This document shows, piece after piece, positions 42,310 to 54,325 of a DNA stretch of 64,000 nucleotides. The stretch comes from Amylostereum areolatum (taxonomy: Eukaryota; Basidiomycota; Agaricomycetes; Russulales; Stereaceae). The stretch lies in the NCBI GenBank assembly GCA_012932865.1, contig SAXG01000051.1, positions 1 to 64,000 of the forward strand. Reading direction: 5' to 3'. The position numbers and the translations under genes are program-made. How positions within the stretch are numbered: position 1 is the first letter of the stretch; each line of letters begins with the position of its first letter. The notes under the pieces were generated by a model. That model was not told the DNA's origin. It was given only the letters and a program-made list of their open reading frames with translations, and did no database searches.

Positions 42310-43180
42310 TCAGCGATTAGTGGCATAAGAAGACGCGTTCGTTGGGCGCAATGTGTGAGATACTTACCCACCACCCAATCCTGAGTCCTGACGGGGTGCG
42401 TGGAATCAATACTGATACTTTATCCAGCGCTTTCCGATCTTCGGGGTGAGAGTATTGATGCGAAAGATTGCGGTAGCCGGTGCTGGGCATAAATACTGCC
42501 GTCGAGGGAAGGAAGACCCCCTGTCTCAATTGCGGCAACCTCTTCTTCACCGTTCGATCTGTGTCAACTACGCGGACCATCCATAGTTAGAAAACATGTT
42601 CTGCGCCCTGCTCGGCTTCCGTTCTTCTTGAATTGCATCCTGTGCGATCACCCGCTGCTCGCAACAACGCCGTGCCGCCATTCCCACGACGGAACTCGGC
42701 GGAGAGTAGCAAAGGCGGAGAAGAAGCGCGAAGGACGACTGCATCCGGAGGGTTGAGAAGCGGAATGAGTAGATGGATAACGACGCACTCCGATATGCAC
42801 GACGTCGATCTGCGTCGACTATACGCGCGGCGGGCGGGGTTGACAAAGTCTAGGATGGCGCGAACAGATGAGAAACGAGGCCAGCGAGCTCGGCGGGGGT
42901 ACATAGGGCGATGAAGAATGTTGCGGGAGACGGGTTAGGAGAGAGGCGGAGAAATGTGGAGTCTGATAAACGCACGGATGTGAACCATCCCAGAAAAAGA
43001 CCAGTGACGCGTCCAGTCCGTGTGTACTCAGTACTCAGAAGTGGGGGGCCTGTGGCATCGAGCGTCAAGGTCCAGAGTGGCCCAGAGTTTATAGGGACAC
43101 GGTTCCGTGTCATGAGGCTCACCTAGTGTGAGATCTATGCGTTCGGGACAAAATCGAGAGGTGCGCGATCGAGTTGGAGA
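42310..43180 (-). other. repeated upstream module of membrane-protein gene C
   Basis: Minus-strand exon-like pieces: GYRNLSHQYSHPEDRKALDK and WWVSISHIAPNERVFLCH (42310-42580), VVIHLLIPLLNP (about 42770), NRVPINSGPLWTLTLDATG (about 43090). The motif AACGCACGGATG is at 42969. Parallel pieces lie at 25.4-26.4 kb and partly at 46.4 and 47.6 kb. It may be a real second gene that is intact in none of the copies. Confidence 0.4.
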
Positions 43181-43884
43181 AAGAACTTATGGTCGTTAGA
43201 TGATAGGTGAACAAGCCCAAAGCACCTCGATCAGCACCAAAAACAGTATATAACAAGACTCGACGTGCCGGGTGAGGTTCTGATTCGACGTTAACGTTTG
43301 GGCAGCACGGGCGGAGTACTCGTAACTCGTTACGTCGTCATGAAAATGATGACTTCGGTGTTCACGTTGGGCTATCGGCCATTGACAAACGGAAGGCAGG
43401 GAGTATCCAAGAGCGAGAGTGTGGTGATAGGTATGGCCCGAGCAGTCCCTAGTTTTATTATAGTTCGAGAGGATGGGGGTTGACGAGCGCTGTCGACTTG
43501 TGAGAGTAAAAATGAACCGAGCGGCGCGTACCGGCCGTTGCCGAACACGAGGCTCCCGCTCATCCACGCATTTCCCGAGCCCTTCCAACGCCCTTCGGCC
43601 CCTTCCAGCCTTCCACACGCCACGTTTGGTACTTGGACCCACTTTGCCAGCCGGCGGCGTGACGTGCACCGAACACAGATCTCTGAAAATCGAATCGCGC
43701 ATCGGCGCACACGCGCACACCGTACCGATTCCGTTCACCGCACTGAATTCGCATCGACGAACTCAATATAGATTGTAAGTTCTCTTACCAAGAGTGAAGA
43801 TATAAGCATACAGGGACAGCCGAGAACTCTGCGTGTACAAACAGCGTGAAGAGATACATCCAGAAGCGTGCGTGGTCGGACGGA

Positions 43885-45441
43885 CTATGACCGTCCGCTC
43901 TTCTCGTCCAGCTTGATCCCAGCGTGTTCGTTGACTTCCTCCGAGAGCGAGTCCAGACTCTCCTTGGCCACAACGACGATCTCCGTACCGGATGAGAGCT
44001 GCGCGCCGGGGATGGTGAGACGTATGGAATGCTGCTGGTCCATACCGTCGGTGCGAACGGTTGCTTGCGGGACGCGAGTCGGGAAGGGGGTGGTGATTGA
44101 GGCTCCTGGTCGCATGTTCGAGAGCGCATTTTCGAACTGCGACTGCTTGAGCTCGACGATGACGATGACGAGGGTGAAGTATATTCCCTAGAGGTATTGA
44201 GCAAACGGAATTCCGACGACGCTACAAAGCTCGCTCACCGGTATCTGATTCAAACCAAAGATGAAAACCGACGCAGCCGTCATAACTGCATCGGAAGTTG
44301 TGGGCACCGTTTGCAAGACGCCAAACACAATCTGAAACGAGAACAAAATGTAAGTTGGCTATGTCATGCCGACATGTAAGCGAATCCAACCCAAAACACT
44401 GCATACAGAACGCCCGATTCCACGAGTAATAAGCACCCAGCCTCTACGGCAGATTTTCCGGTACGACTGTGGAGGTAGAGCCGGACATTACGCCTGTGCT
44501 TCCTGTGGGATGGTGATTAGCTACTCTTCGCGAAGGGGAGATGGAAAGGTCAACCAACCATGTTTTATAGGCGATCATGGCTGTTGCCCATATATTGACT
44601 GTAATTGTCACTGAATATGTCACGGCCATCAGGTCGACATTTCCCGAACTCGACCCCAGCGGTTGGAACGACGCCGGCGTGTCCGGCCCAAGGTAGTCCA
44701 CCGCGGACTGAATCAAGTACACCACCCACGTGCCTGTATGTATACACATCTCAAAGATGATGTGATGAGGAAAAGAGCAGAGTAAGATAAGGACCCACAT
44801 ATCTGGACAAGGATAAGGATGGCAGAGCATATGCACATGCCTTTATGCATGCCCCATATAACACAAGCTCTCCAGAGTGCAACGGAGTCACTCATGACGA
44901 ACTGTAGACGAGAAGGTTGTTCAATAAGCTTCTCCTTCGTTTCTCTTGCACAAAATGAGGAACCTACAATGACAGCAAAGAGGACGTCCTCCGCGAAGTC
45001 GGTATTAGGATTTGAACCAGGAGCAATGCTATCGCCAGTAGCAAGGTCTGCCGGAATCATGACGCTCATGTCATACCACATGGCGTATACGTCAAACGAC
45101 CACAGCGCAGCGGACAGTGCATACATCGTCAGCGTCACAATGACCAACAGGCGTCGAGGCCGAGAGCGCAGTTCCTTTGAGCTGGTGTTATGCATCTCTC
45201 AGTGGAGACTTAAACCGCGTAGACACATCGACCCTACCTGATCGCGTAGGTTGACACGATAACAAGGAGGGTAAGGATCCCTGTGGTTACAGTTAGGTCA
45301 GTCGCCGGTTCCACACGAGAAGATAAGTGCCTCACCAAACAGGAAGGTTTCAAAGAGCAAAGGAAATATGACCTGCTTCTTTGTGTAGGCCAGGTCACTG
45401 AGCGCCAAGGATACTCGTTTGGGGCCAAGACAGTCGGGCAT
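43885..45441 (-). CDS. seven-helix membrane protein, paralogue D
   Basis: ATG 45441 (MPDCLGPKRVSLALSDLAY) to a stop at 43885-43887. Pieces in order: IFPLLFETFLFG, LLVIVSTYAI, RPRRLLVIVTLTMYALSAAL, FVMSDSVALWRACVIWGMH, helix 4, TWVVYLIQSAVDYLGPDTPA, VTYSVTITVNIWATAMIAYK, a sixth helix and the final helix, with the tail GTEIVVVAKESLDSLSEEV. Closest in the N-terminus to B and in the tail to C. Only about 1.7 kb separates it from C, in the same orientation. No fragment of centrin lies between C and D, so that duplication step had different borders. Confidence 0.6.
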
Positions 45442-47331
45442 GGTGGGTTATGCTCCCCCTATGCGGGAACTTGAGCTTTATATGTATTGAAGAACGTGGA
45501 ATATATGCGCCGCGAGCATCAGGATGCTGCCTATGAATGAACACCATCACGGCCACGGAAAGCGACTAAAATACCCACTAAGTCAGTTGACACAAATCGA
45601 TTCCTTCAATACGTCGAAGGCGACGACGAAATCAGAAACTTGTTTGGATACAAACCAACCTTTCCGAGTCCGCCCCGCACGAAAGGTCGAAAGGTCGAAT
45701 CACGTATTCTTGCTTCGTGAGCACAGTGGTGTGAACGAGTTCATTAGGATCTAGTAGAGATACACTGATGTATCGTCTAATACTACTTACAAGTAGACAT
45801 CACCTCGAATGTGCAACCGTGTGAATGGTCGCGAGGCCAGGTCGAAGGTGCTGCAGCCTACGCCACTATCATCAGTTCCGCTAGCACGACGAGGAAGATA
45901 ACAACAGGGAGACGACGAACATCATTTCTTTGCTCTTAGCTTCATCCATTCGATTCAATTCTAACGGCCATCTAACGGCCACTGGACACCGCAGCCCCGC
46001 GGCTGTCGGAGGAAGATCAAGGTAGATGGTAGGTGGACTTCTGCAAGCACTGGTCAGACGTTTACCCAGGCGTGAAACAGGGAGAAATCGCTACCGTCGT
46101 TACAAGTTTCAACCATGCCTGGGGCCCTGATTCCGCACCCCCCGCTCGCTTCTTGCACAACGGTTTCCATCAGATAGGCGCAATAGAGGCGGGACGGATT
46201 CCAATATACTTGGACAGGCCCGAGGAGAGAGACGGACGGAACGGGGGGTCCGCTGCATTGAACTGGATGGATGATGTACACTAGGACGCGGCGCGCGGGC
46301 ATTTGAGCGTAATTGAGGACTCCAATGAGTTGGTGGACGTTGTAAACGAGTGGGAAGGGGCTTTTCGAGGGTGTAGAGAGTTGAGGAAAAGTCCAGGAGA
46401 ACCTGGGAGTCGATTTGTGAGACATACGAATGGGAGGAAAAGATAACGCACGGATGCGGGCCAGAATCAAAGTTCGCCGCCGGAAGCAACCTTAGTAGCG
46501 TATCCAATCAATGGCAGAGGGGTCGAGCAGAGTCCATAAAAATAAAAACACGGTTTTGTGTGGCGAGGGGTTGCATAAATAAGTACACCACTGAGAGGTG
46601 TGCCGAAGCGAGGGGTCAAGCAGGAACTAGCGGTCATTGGTATACGGGTCCAGGGCTTCCGTAAGGAAGCTTTACATGTCCTACATATCCTGCATGGGTA
46701 ACATCAACAATGCTGCCACCGCAAGGCGAACTAACCCTGGATAAAAGACGAACCAGACATTGTTATCCTCGTCGTCCCAGCTACGTTTTCACACGCGGCG
46801 CCTTGGATTCCGGTTTTGATAGCAGCTTGAGACGAGCCCCCCGCGACGCGGTCTTCAGCATTTACTCCCCTTGCGAGGCTAACGGCGAGTGCGGCCTTCC
46901 TCCTGGGGTGGATGTATGCTCTTCTTCACGACGATGGCCACCGTCCAGAATCAGTCAAGCAGCCTTGCTACCGAGACCATTCGTTCCAGTCTCATTCGAG
47001 ACGGAGTAGAGTGGGGAGGATGGAAAGGAGGGATCTGAAAGAACTTGAGTCAGACGTATGGATGGGCAGAAACCAACGGGATAGGCCACCTTTTCAACCC
47101 CATCATCTATCAGTCAAGGCCTTTCTTAGCACCGCACTCCCGCTTCGCTTCTCGCGCGATACCCTCCAGCCCGCAACGCGACAGCCAACCATCCACGCGA
47201 TAGGAATCAACAGCGACACTAACACGAGCACGGGAGCGACCGACACTGGAATAACGCCAAGATAGAGAGGCTCTAAGATCAGAACGAATGGAACAGGCGG
47301 GTTTTTGACGTCGCGTTGTGCCGGGGGTGAA

Positions 47332-47373
<42 letters not shown>

Positions 47374-48252
47374 GGGGGGGGGGGGGCACGCCGGTATGCT
47401 CAACGTGTATGCGCGCGTATCGTTGACGCGTCTTCGGAGGGGTGGACGACGGCGTGAAGGAGTAGGAAAAGAGAGAGGCTAGCTCGGAGGGGGGTACAGA
47501 GAGCTATTGAGAAATCCGCGGGAGACTGAAACGAGGTGTATTAGATGTATGCGTGAAAGGAACGGGGAGGGTAAACTTGGGGTAAACGCACGGATGCAGG
47601 CCAGGATAGTCGCAGCGTTGAACGGTCGTAGCGCGTCCAACTAATGTCTTCCGAAGTCAAGGGTGGTCCAAAGTTCATGTGGACACGGCGTCGAGACGTT
47701 GGATTCGCATACGCGGTCGAGAGGAGTATTGAAGGACGCCGGGTCAAGAAGGAACTGGTGTTCGTTAGATGACGCGCGGTCAGACCCAGAAGGCGCCGTC
47801 AAGACATGCACGAAAGCCATGTGTACGAGCTTAAGAACACAGCATGATGTGATATGGGAGTTCAACTGAGGAGAGTCAAGGTTAAAGGATGGGCTTGCGG
47901 TAAAGTTGATGACCTCGAGGACGAGCGGGGGTAGCGTCGTAGCGAAAAGTGACAGAATTAGTGTTGGGGGAAGATAAGATAGCGCATTAGTAAGTAGACG
48001 CACGGTTCGCGGTCCGCGGGCCGCGATCTTTCAGTTGTCCCACCCTCTGCCAGTGGAAGGCGGGAACGAAACACGAACACATACATTGTAGATTATCAGA
48101 GGAGCACAGGCTTGACCCAGGAATATGTACAGGTACAAATACGTACTACACGTAGCGAGGCATAAATATGAAACCAAGGAGCGACATTCAGACCAGAACG
48201 GAGGCTTCTTGCAGTTGCATAAAATGCCCATGTGGTCAAAATTACCGCAAGG
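45442..48252. other. repeat-rich spacer without an intact gene
   Basis: It carries two more copies of the upstream module: AACGCACGGATG at 46445 and 47585, with minus-strand exon-like pieces such as NFGPPLTSEDISWTRY at about 47690. It also holds the poly-G tract. 46500-47000 and 47800-48250 show only short frames. Confidence 0.45.
47332..47386 (+). repeat. poly-G tract (41 G, one T, 13 G)
   Basis: 47332-47372 are all G, 47373 is T, 47374-47386 are all G. Such a tract can fold into stacked G-quadruplexes and is hard to sequence, so its length may be approximate. Confidence 0.9.
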
Positions 48253-50495
48253 TTAGACCTTCGTCTACAAGATCATAGTAAGTATTAGCCACGAGGTTCA
48301 TTTATGATGAAAAGATGACCGGAGATGTACCTCGTTGAGGAGACCCTCGGGTTTCGTGGCGCGGCTGCCAGTGGTGTCCCGGTCGCCGGTATAACTATCG
48401 GCGTCTTGTGTCCGCGTCTGCGTGACACGAAGCTGAAGTTCAAGATGGATTCTTGGTCGTAAGCAAGCACCGCGTCCGGAGGGAAGACCACTCACCGTCT
48501 CCATGTCGATTTTGACCACCGCGGGGCCAACGTCGTCGGTGCTGTGGTTGTTGGCGGTGCCGGCCATCCGGGTACGCCATATGCTCGAGAACGGGATGGA
48601 CTGTACCCCGGCGCTGGTGGTCTGTCCGAGGGAGGCATCTCTGACATGGTCGCGAGTGTTCAGACTAAATAAACAAATAGTGAGTCAACGGTTAGAGGGC
48701 GAAGTTCGCAGGGGCCGTACGTCACAAGCAACGAGTTGCTGTACACTGGACGAGAGAGTTAGACAACTTAAAAGAGGACAATGAAGCAAAATCCGCACAG
48801 GGGGTGATCATAAAGTTGAAGAATGTATAGTAGAAGTCGTTGGGCCACGCAGCATACTGTGGTGAGAGTTGAGAGCGGTGACTTTGGCCTCGCAGCATGC
48901 TGAGAACTCACCGCAATGAGGTTTACCAACGTGGTGATACTGTCGACGGGACGGGGATTGTCATCTCAGTGCACATGGGCTATAGGAGCAGTCGCTTACC
49001 TCGTGAGACCACCTGTCGAAACCGTATATGCTATGAGCCGATTGATCATAGTATCTGTGCTAAAGGGCCAGCGACGAGTTAGTTTCGACATTTCGAAACC
49101 AACCGGGTAAGTAAGGATAAACACACCGCTTGAAGTGGGTTCGGCTGCGCCAAAGATAGTAGACAAGGGAGATGGCAATAATCCAGTCGGTGACCACCGA
49201 GATGGCGAATCCACTCTCTGCGGTTCCCTGTTGGCGTGTACTCAGCAAAATGAGATGAGGATAGAAGGTAGATCCGCATACACCCAACGCCTGCAGGTTG
49301 CTAAATTGCGGGTTTTTCAATCTGTGCGATGGTTAGACCATGCGTACAGCGGAAGCATCCCTTTAGCGTACGCTTGGATAGGCCACGCTGGGAGGGAACA
49401 GAGAGAATAAGCGACCACAGTCATGACAATCAACGCGAGGATAAATACCAAAATTCGTCCCTAGAGTTTGTAAAAATCAATGTCTGTCGATCTAGCGTTG
49501 AGAGCGGCAGTGGCGAACGTACCGATATGCGAGACGGCCAAGATAGACTGATGCCATGTGTGAATTGCAGTAGAAAGTATACCTGTCGAAGATACTCACT
49601 AAGAACCCACAGAGCCACTTGTTACCGCCGCTGACTGTAGGATGAGAACAACGTCAGTGATGATCGATGATCCCGCAGCCGTATAGAATGCGGAGGACTT
49701 ACGCCGATACAGCCGCCATATGAAGAACCTGCGGGGAATGGGGTAGGTCGAACGACAGTGCGAGGCGTTAGGAGAACCGAACATACGATTCGACGATGAA
49801 ACCGGAGATCCCCTGCATCCCAAAAAATCAGTGCTCTCGTCGCGGTGGATCAAAAGGCAGTTTGAGCGGCACTGACATTGAAAAATACGGCAGACTTAAT
49901 GAATGTTCGTGCTTAGTTAGTTGCGGGAGCAGCAGCGCGGAGGTTGTGGAACGTACAATCAAGGACCTAGATGTATGTTTTTCATTTAAAATTCAACACA
50001 AGAGACGAGTGGGATACGACGCACCAAACGCCGGCTTGAAGGGCAGCCGGTTGGGCATACTTGGCGATGAGGTAGTAATATCCAGCGTGGATGAGAAATG
50101 CCTGGTGTACCGAGTCTATGACGCTATTTCGCGATTTAACATAATTAGCGAACATGGGTAAATCGAGAGACGCTTGTCGTACAGCATGAAGAGGACCTGT
50201 GGCGGACGTGAGGATCGACGATAAAGATCGAGTGGAAAGTACCAACAATCGTCTTTATTAATCGGTTGTCTTTGCTCGAGTACGACTGGAAGTAAAGGAA
50301 TGTCTGGACGCAAGTGAGACTGTATAGCCTGTCGACGTCGACAGAATCCGAGGTAAGAGATCAGTATCCGAGTTCACCCTCAACATATAGCCGGACTGAC
50401 ATCGCCGAGAGAACGATCCCGATGTACGCCACACCGAGGGTCGGACCAAGGTGGAAGACGACGACGGGGGGATGCGAAGGGGGAGGGGTGGCCAT
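48253..50495 (-). CDS. DUF6534-type integral membrane protein
   Basis: ATG 50495 (MATPPPSHPPVVVFHLGPTL). Recognisable order: TLGVAYIGIVLSAM, LYSLTCVQTFLYFQSYSSKD, VLFML then DSVHQAFLIHAGYYYLIAKY, AVFFN, GISGFIVESY, FFIWRLY, LSGGNKWLCGFL, ILVFILALIVMTVVAYSL, SGFAISVVTDWIIAISLVYY, MINRLIAYTVSTGGLT, then the hallmark SLNTR (SLNAR in most members), a polar tail and stop TAA 48253-48255. Many short introns. DUF6534 proteins have seven helices and are highly expanded in mushroom-forming fungi; the function is unknown. Near 49580-49600 the good frame changes with only 17 nt between the two usable frames, so a frameshift or sequencing error is possible there. Confidence 0.7.
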
Positions 50496-51095
50496 GGTAC
50501 GAACTGGAGTCGGAGGCGCTGAGAGAACCGATGAGTATGAACGGGTCCCGGAAGCGACGGGATATTACCCTCAGACTAGTACGCGCCTAGGGCTTTTGAC
50601 TGCCCGCACGGTGCTACCGTCCGCGTGGCAGCGCTCAGACAGTTCATCAGGAGCTGATTGTTTTGAATTTGCGGAGCTTAGGACAATCCAAGTAGGACAC
50701 CAAACTGACGGATGCGCGTCACTGTGAGAACGACAAAACTCTGCGAGGTAATCAGGCACAGGACCAGCCGCACTCCGCGGAAACTGCCGACGCTCCGATA
50801 TCGTGGCGCAGGACAATGGACGGCATTGAAACGCCCGTCACATATCGTCAATTGAGTTTGCAACCAGCAGACGTACCTTGTTCAACTTATCGCTTCTGCA
50901 TTGTAGCGCTCTGGCGTCCGCCCCTCACGCATCGGATCTCATGGAATCCCCACGTTGCAAGCCTTGCATTGCGCCCGCCTAAACGCGCGTTGTGGGAATA
51001 TGCCACGATGGGGCAGTGCACGCAGGTTAAGGGAATCACGCACTACGACGGTCAGCGACCATCATTCTTGCTCATTCCTCCTCGTCCTGCCCTCC
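50496..51095. promoter_or_regulatory. shared intergenic promoter region
   Basis: 600 bp between the divergent starts of the DUF6534 gene (50495) and the Mpo1-like gene (51096). No clear TATA box. Short frames only. Confidence 0.4.
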
Positions 51096-51885
51096 ATGTC
51101 CAAACCAAAGTCTGCCAGCACAGAGAGGTTCAACGCCGAGCATCAGGTGCGATCTTTGGTCAGTTTTGCTGTTGACGCGATACTGACTTCCATAAAGCTC
51201 GTATATTATGGGTCATTCCACTCGCATCCGGTCAACGTCGCCATTCACCTAGTCTTCATCCCCATCATATTCTGGTCAGTAAAGTCTGCTTCAAGTCTTC
51301 CGCAACTCGTTTGGTGACGTTTGTGTAACAGGTCCACGCAAGTTTTACTGGCCAAAATCCCCGTCCCATACAGTCTCCAACTTCCTTCCGAGTTCACGCA
51401 CATCATCTCCCCGAACACGGTCTTCATTCCAAATTGGGCCGCATTTCAAACCTTCACACTTTTCGCCTACTACTTCCTCCTCGAACCCACCGCAGCAGTG
51501 CGCGCTTTACTCCTTTTCCTCCGTACTAACACTCTTTTTAACCACATCATCCCCGCTTCAGCTTCTCTTCGTTCCCGCCCTGGGACTGATTCTGACGACC
51601 GCTACCGCCTACGCCGAACATCCGGACACGCTCGGTTTCGCCTTCATACTGAACATCCTCTCCTGGATCGCCCAGTTCATAGGACACGGCGTCGCGGAGA
51701 AACGCGCGCCTGCGGTCACCGATAACGTCGCGGCAGCACTCTTCCTCGCGCCGTTTTTCGTCCACATCGAGATCTTGTTCTTCTTCGGTTACAGGCGCGA
51801 GTTATACGAGAAGGTGCAGAAGGGAGTGAAAGCGGAGCTGAAGAAGATACATACCGGGGCCACAGGGCGTAAGATCGATGACTGA
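51096..51885 (+). CDS. Mpo1-like (DUF962) 2-hydroxy fatty acid dioxygenase
   Basis: Exons 51096-51274, 51332-51497 and 51562-51885 sum to 669 nt (222 residues), introns 57 and 64 bp. The family signature is clear: YYGSFHSHPVNVAIHLVFIP (His residues of the Fe site), FTLFAYYFLLEPTAA, ILSWIAQFIGHGVAEKRAPA (second His motif) and LAPFFVHIEILFFFGYR. Yeast Mpo1 is an ER membrane protein that alpha-oxidises 2-hydroxypalmitate formed during phytosphingosine breakdown. Length agrees with the family (about 170-220). Four hydrophobic segments are visible. Intact. ATG 51096 is the first in frame. Confidence 0.9.
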
Positions 51886-52441
51886 ACCGTGTTTGTGCCG
51901 TCTGGGATCTCTCAGTTCATGTCACGTATCACGAAATCACAATCATATGAATGGTTTCGAGTGTCAGTCAAATATTTACAGTGAGTGCAGGCTGCGATCG
52001 ACCGCCATCGCAAACTCCGAAGTCGGAGTCAGTATCATGACCTGCCATACTTTCTTGAGAAGCAGCGGAGAGGACAGAGTCCGACGAACAAAATGATAAG
52101 ATGGAAGCCAGATCCTACCGTGAGTATAGAAGCACCACATAAGGACCCTCGGGCTGCAGGGGCAGGCAGGAGGTTGTCGATGTCGATGTGGTTGCGCACA
52201 AACTTAATCGGAAGTCCGGAAACCTGGCTCCGTCGACGCGTGGGAAACAGGATCCCGGCCGGCCTGCGTGCCGAAGCGAGACCATGCTTCGTTCGTCGTC
52301 GGTGACTTGGTGCAAAACGGCCTGAGAATGGCTACCAGTCCAAGGATCCATTCTTTCATAATCGATGCGGAGATGCTATTACACCCTCAGAGCCTTCGCT
52401 CGACCCTCGACTCTCGATAGCCCAACTTCAAGTCCACTCCG
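51886..52441. other. intergenic
   Basis: Terminator region of the Mpo1-like gene and promoter of the SDR gene. Nothing else seen. Confidence 0.5.
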
Positions 52442-53614
52442 ATGTCCTCCTCGAAGAAAGTTTGGCTCGTCACCGGTAAGGCAACGATCTTTGGCCTCAT
52501 CGCTGAATGCAACCTCTTAATCCTTTTCAAGGTGCTACCAGTGGCTTGGGCCGCAGCATCGTACAGGCTGCCCTCGCCAAAGGCGATAATGTCATCGCAA
52601 CCGCTCGCGACCCCTCTCACCTTCGTGATCTCGAGTCTTCGACTTGCAAGACGTTCCAACTAGACGTCACCGATACCCCGGAAGTGCTTCAGAACAAGGC
52701 CCGCGAGGCCCTCGCCCTATGGGGCACCATCGACGTCGTCGTCAACAACGCTGCCATCACCGTTTTGGGCCCCGTCGAGGAACTCGGGTGAGCCCGCCAC
52801 TCTGTTTCCCCACTCCACTGCGAATACACGGTCTGACAGATGCGCACCTCAGGGGCGACGCCTTTGTGGCGCAGTACCAAACGAATGTATTTGGTGTTAT
52901 CAACGTCACCAACGCGTTCCTTCCCACCATGCGCGAACGTCAGGCGGGCACTGTGGTCGTCATTGGCAGTCGTTCCGCTTGGCAGGCTGGGGCTCCCGTA
53001 TGTCCATTCTTTGCGCCTCTTGATGTACAAGATCCCCGTTGACATGGTTTGAACTCGTGTGTAGATGATGGGTGAGCGAACCGCGGATTCATCTTTTCCA
53101 CCCATCTGATCCATTCCTTCTCTACCCACCAGGCATATACAGTAGTTCCAAGGCAGCTGTCCACGGTCAGCCATCTTGTTTAGAATCCATCTTCTCCAAA
53201 GCTCACATACACCATCGATCAGCCGTCACTGAAACCTGGTCCGCGGAGCTCGCCCCGTTCAAGGTTAAGGTTCTCCTCGTCGAGCCAGGCAGTCTGCGCA
53301 CGGACAACCTCAAGGCGGCATCCTCGGTCTCCGCCAAGTACCGCACGCATCAGATCCCTGCGTATGTTCCGTTCTGGGCAGCAGGCCAGAAGATGTCGCG
53401 GGAGCTCGACGGCAAGCAGCCGGGAGACCCGACCAAGGCGGCAGCGGCGATCGTCGACGTCGTACGTGGGGAGGGCGCCGCGAGCGGAAGGCCGTGGCCG
53501 CTGCTGCTCGCACTCGGGAAAGACGCCGAGAACGGCATACGAAACAAGTGCCAGGAGGTGACGAAAACCGTGGACGCGTGGGCAGACGTAAGTCAAATCG
53601 CTTTTGAGCAGTGA
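52442..53614 (+). CDS. short-chain dehydrogenase/reductase (SDR)
   Basis: Six exons join in frame: 52442-52475, 52532-52787, 52853-52997, 53065-53071, 53133-53165, 53223-53614; 867 nt, 288 residues. Classical SDR features: the cofactor motif TGATSGLG (residues 12-19), LDVTD, the NNAA motif (VVVNNAAITVLGP), the catalytic Ser in VIGSRSAW and the catalytic Tyr/Lys in IYSSSKAAV, followed by PGSLRTD. An Arg after the second strand (TARD) suggests NADP(H). Exon 4 is only 7 nt (ATGATGG) and is needed to connect APV-type sequence to GIYSSSK in frame. Substrate unknown. It is similar to the SDRs often found beside P450 genes in fungal pathways. Confidence 0.88.
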
Positions 53615-54325
53615 CCGTCTTTTCCCGCACGGCCTATGTTTTTTTCTTTCTTTTGTTTCCCAGAAGCGTGAAGCCAAAATGTAAACCTTCCGCGCTTTCG
53701 TCAATCATTGTACAATAGTCGCCTGTTCCCCTTCGCTGGATGATGGAAAAAGCATGGTTTCGAACATCGGTTTCGCCCTTGCGAGTAGTTGCAATCCTCG
53801 TTTGGGTGATGTTGATGAGGCCTTTGCGCCGAGGTAACACCGCAGAAGGACCCGGTAGAAAAGGATGCACGGTGCGTGTAAGTACGGTGCGTGTGTTCAG
53901 TGATCTTGGGTTTCTGGGGTCACAAGGCTGACGATTCGATCGATGTTGTTCTATCATAGTTCTGCCTGTACATGAATGAGAACATGCGGGGCTTGAATGC
54001 CCGCGGTTGTCGGAGAGTACGGCAGTCTGTCAGGTTCTCGAGGCAAGGTACATACCCTGTTTCAATGTCACATTCATCTGGACACTGATGCTTCGCCTGT
54101 GAATAGTATGGGCGTTACGCTCACCTGTGGTGGGCACCGGTAATTGCTCCCCCACTCAGGTCGTTCCAAACTCCCTTGACTTATCACTTATACATATCGT
54201 GATTCCTCCTCTTACAGGGAGAAAAATGTCGAAACTTGATCTTTATCGATCGAGACAAGATTAGTTCGAGGGAAGACTATCAAGCAAACGAAGCGACATT
54301 GGAGCGGGAGAAACTGATATCACAT
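53615..54325. other. intergenic between convergent SDR and methyltransferase genes
   Basis: About 700 bp with short frames only; no RNA gene or repeat seen. Confidence 0.5.
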
